This document shows, one piece after another, positions 5,953 through 6,784 of a DNA stretch of 6,784 nt. The stretch is from a bacterium (GTDB taxonomy: Bacteria; Bacillota_A; Clostridia; Lachnospirales; Lachnospiraceae): positions 1 through 6,784 of the forward strand of contig SFQZ01000118.1 of NCBI GenBank assembly GCA_004562915.1, written 5' to 3'. A program made the position numbers and the translations under genes. The notes under the pieces are model-generated. The model worked only from the letters and a program-made list of their open reading frames with translations, was not told the DNA's origin and made no database searches. Positions within the stretch are counted from its first letter, which is position 1, and each line of letters starts with the position of its first letter.

Positions 5953-6784
5953 TTACATGCTTTCCAGTGTGCTGCGTATTGCTTTGATAAAGTCCTGGCT
6001 GTTCAGAACTTCCGGTTTTTCCAGAGATGTGATCAGTGCCAGATCTTTCGTCATTTTTCCGGATTCGATGGTAGAGAGGGTTGCTTTCTCAAGTTTATCT
6101 GCAAATTCCATCAGTTCTTTATTTCCATCCAGTTCACCTCTTTTTCTCAGTGCACCTGTCCATGCAAAGATAGTAGCGACGGAGTTTGTAGATGTTTCCT
6201 CACCTTGCAGATGTTTGTAATAATGTCTCTGTACAGTGCCGTGAGCCGCTTCGTATTCATAGTATCCATGAGGAGATACCAGTACAGATGTCATCATGGC
6301 AAGGGAACCGAAGGCAGAAGACACCATATCACTCATAACATCACCGTCATAGTTTTTGCATGCCCAGATAAATCCACCTTCTGCTTTCATAACACGGGCA
6401 ACCGCATCATCGATCAGAGTATAGAAATAAGTGATACCAGCTTCTTCAAACTTTTCCTTATATTCTGCATCAAAGATTTCCTGGAAAATATCTTTGAATG
6501 TGTGATCGTATTTTTTAGAAATGGTATCTTTGGTCGCAAACCACAGATCCTGTTTGGTATCCAGTGCAAAAGAAAAACAACTTCTTGCAAAACTTTCAAT
6601 AGAATCATTCAGGTTATGCATTCCCTGGGCAATACCGATACAGAAGGAGAAGAAGATAAAGCCGACTTTGTTGATGATGCCTGCACAGGCCAATGGGATG
6701 GATTCTCCATAGATGGACTGGGCACCATAGAATCGTAGAGAATTGTTCATGACAATCTGTACGGTCATCATTGCCAGCTGATTA
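5953..6784 (-). CDS. icd: NADP-dependent isocitrate dehydrogenase C-terminal half, joined in frame to an unrelated upstream segment; open at right edge
   Basis: The enzyme oxidatively decarboxylates isocitrate to 2-oxoglutarate with NADP+. From Met at 6621-6619 to the TAA at 5953-5955, 222 residues match the second half of the eukaryotic-type homodimeric enzyme. Counting from that Met: GMHNLNDSIESFA at the start, FATKDT with K31 (human IDH1 K212), LIDD with D71 (D252), NYDGDVMSD with D94 and D98 (D275, D279), HGTVQRHY with R132 and H133 (the NADP 2'-phosphate pair R314/H315), and GEETSTN. Everything before residue ~181 of human IDH1, including the isocitrate-binding arginines and Tyr139, is absent. 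Codons 6783-6622 instead encode a MATE-exporter-like segment in the same frame. As written, the product cannot be an active dehydrogenase. The ATG at 6771-6769 is internal to the MATE-like part and has no convincing Shine-Dalgarno, so it is not a start. Either the joint is an artefact and the true gene continues elsewhere, or this is a rearranged pseudogene. Confidence 0.9.
   Translation of the reverse strand, partial: NQLAMMTVQIVMNNSLRFYGAQSIYGESIPLACAGIINKVGFIFFSFCIGIAQGMHNLNDSIESFARSCFSFALDTKQDLWFATKDTISKKYDHTFKDIFQEIFDAEYKEKFEEAGITYFYTLIDDAVARVMKAEGGFIWACKNYDGDVMSDMVSSAFGSLAMMTSVLVSPHGYYEYEAAHGTVQRHYYKHLQGEETSTNSVATIFAWTGALRKRGELDGNKELMEFADKLEKATLSTIESGKMTKDLALITSLEKPEVLNSQDFIKAIRSTLESM
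6622..6784 (-). other. MATE-family multidrug exporter fragment fused upstream of icd
   Basis: The 54 complete codons read leftward from 6783 begin NQLAMMTVQIVMNNSLRFYG and continue AQSIYGESIPLACAGI, then INKVGFIFFSFCIGIAQG. This is the central region of MATE cation/drug antiporters: MNNSL..YGA.S.YG, then IPLA..GI..KV and a hydrophobic membrane helix ending in IGI.QG. In intact MATE proteins I expect QP and an FNYGA-like loop next; here the frame switches to isocitrate dehydrogenase at GIAQGM. By family length (~450 residues, 12 membrane helices), about half of a MATE gene should lie to the right of the window. The assignment rests on recalled family patterns, not on a search. Confidence 0.8.

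Noticed and set aside
6205..6738. A 177-codon open frame on the plus strand opposite the icd region
   Set aside because: Its amino acid composition is that of antisense translation, and it runs through the MATE/icd joint without any family resemblance. The minus-strand frame carries all the conserved residues.
6769..6771. ATG at 6771 as the start of a shortened isocitrate dehydrogenase
   Set aside because: The frame stays open upstream to the window edge, the upstream bases give no Shine-Dalgarno, and the following 50 residues are MATE-like membrane sequence rather than a dehydrogenase N-terminus.

Overview
The window looks like chromosomal DNA from a low-to-moderate GC Firmicute, most likely a Clostridia/Lachnospiraceae gut-type bacterium. 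This rests on the reading of the protein sequences (Rex, bifunctional Nnr, Alr, YdiF-type ABC-F, eukaryotic-type NADP-isocitrate dehydrogenase), strong AGGAGG-type ribosome binding sites, and perfect sigma-A promoter boxes. The genus cannot be fixed without a search.

Layout. Positions 1-3643 hold a leftward (minus-strand) operon in transcription order rex (redox repressor), nnr (NAD(P)H-hydrate repair), alr (alanine racemase) and the first 37 codons of a mazF/ndoA-type toxin that runs off the left edge. Gaps between genes are 57, 37 and 107 bp; the first two contain small inverted repeats just upstream of the next ribosome binding site. The last gap has no mazE-like antitoxin gene. Positions 3644-3829 are a divergent control region: a perfect-consensus TTGACA-17-TATAAT promoter fires leftward into rex, with a half-good Rex operator across its spacer, and a weaker promoter fires rightward into ydiF. 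Positions 3830-5737 encode a full-length ABC-F translation factor of the YdiF type. Positions 5738-5952 lie between convergent genes and contain a striking 128-bp imperfect palindrome (5770-5897) that resembles a MITE or structured-RNA element and lacks a terminator-like U tract. Positions 5953-6784 are a leftward reading frame open to the right edge.

The right-edge reading frame is the oddest item. Its C-terminal 222 residues are clearly the second half of an NADP-dependent isocitrate dehydrogenase. The 54 residues upstream are not isocitrate dehydrogenase at all: they read as the middle of a MATE-family multidrug exporter. The two parts are joined in frame inside GIAQGM, a peptide I expect in both families. 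This is either a recombination at microhomology or, more likely, an assembly or library chimera, and it should be tested before anyone uses the right end of this sequence.

How the genes fit together. Rex senses the NADH/NAD+ ratio and Nnr repairs damaged NAD(P)H, so the first two genes share nicotinamide cofactor status as a theme. Alr supplies D-alanine for peptidoglycan, and an alr-mazF order is familiar in Firmicutes. YdiF lies near rex in Bacillus subtilis as well, so this neighbourhood is conserved. I see no CRISPR array, tRNA, rRNA, prophage or transposase gene. No clearly new multi-gene system is present; the palindrome and the MATE/isocitrate dehydrogenase junction are the two places worth real follow-up.
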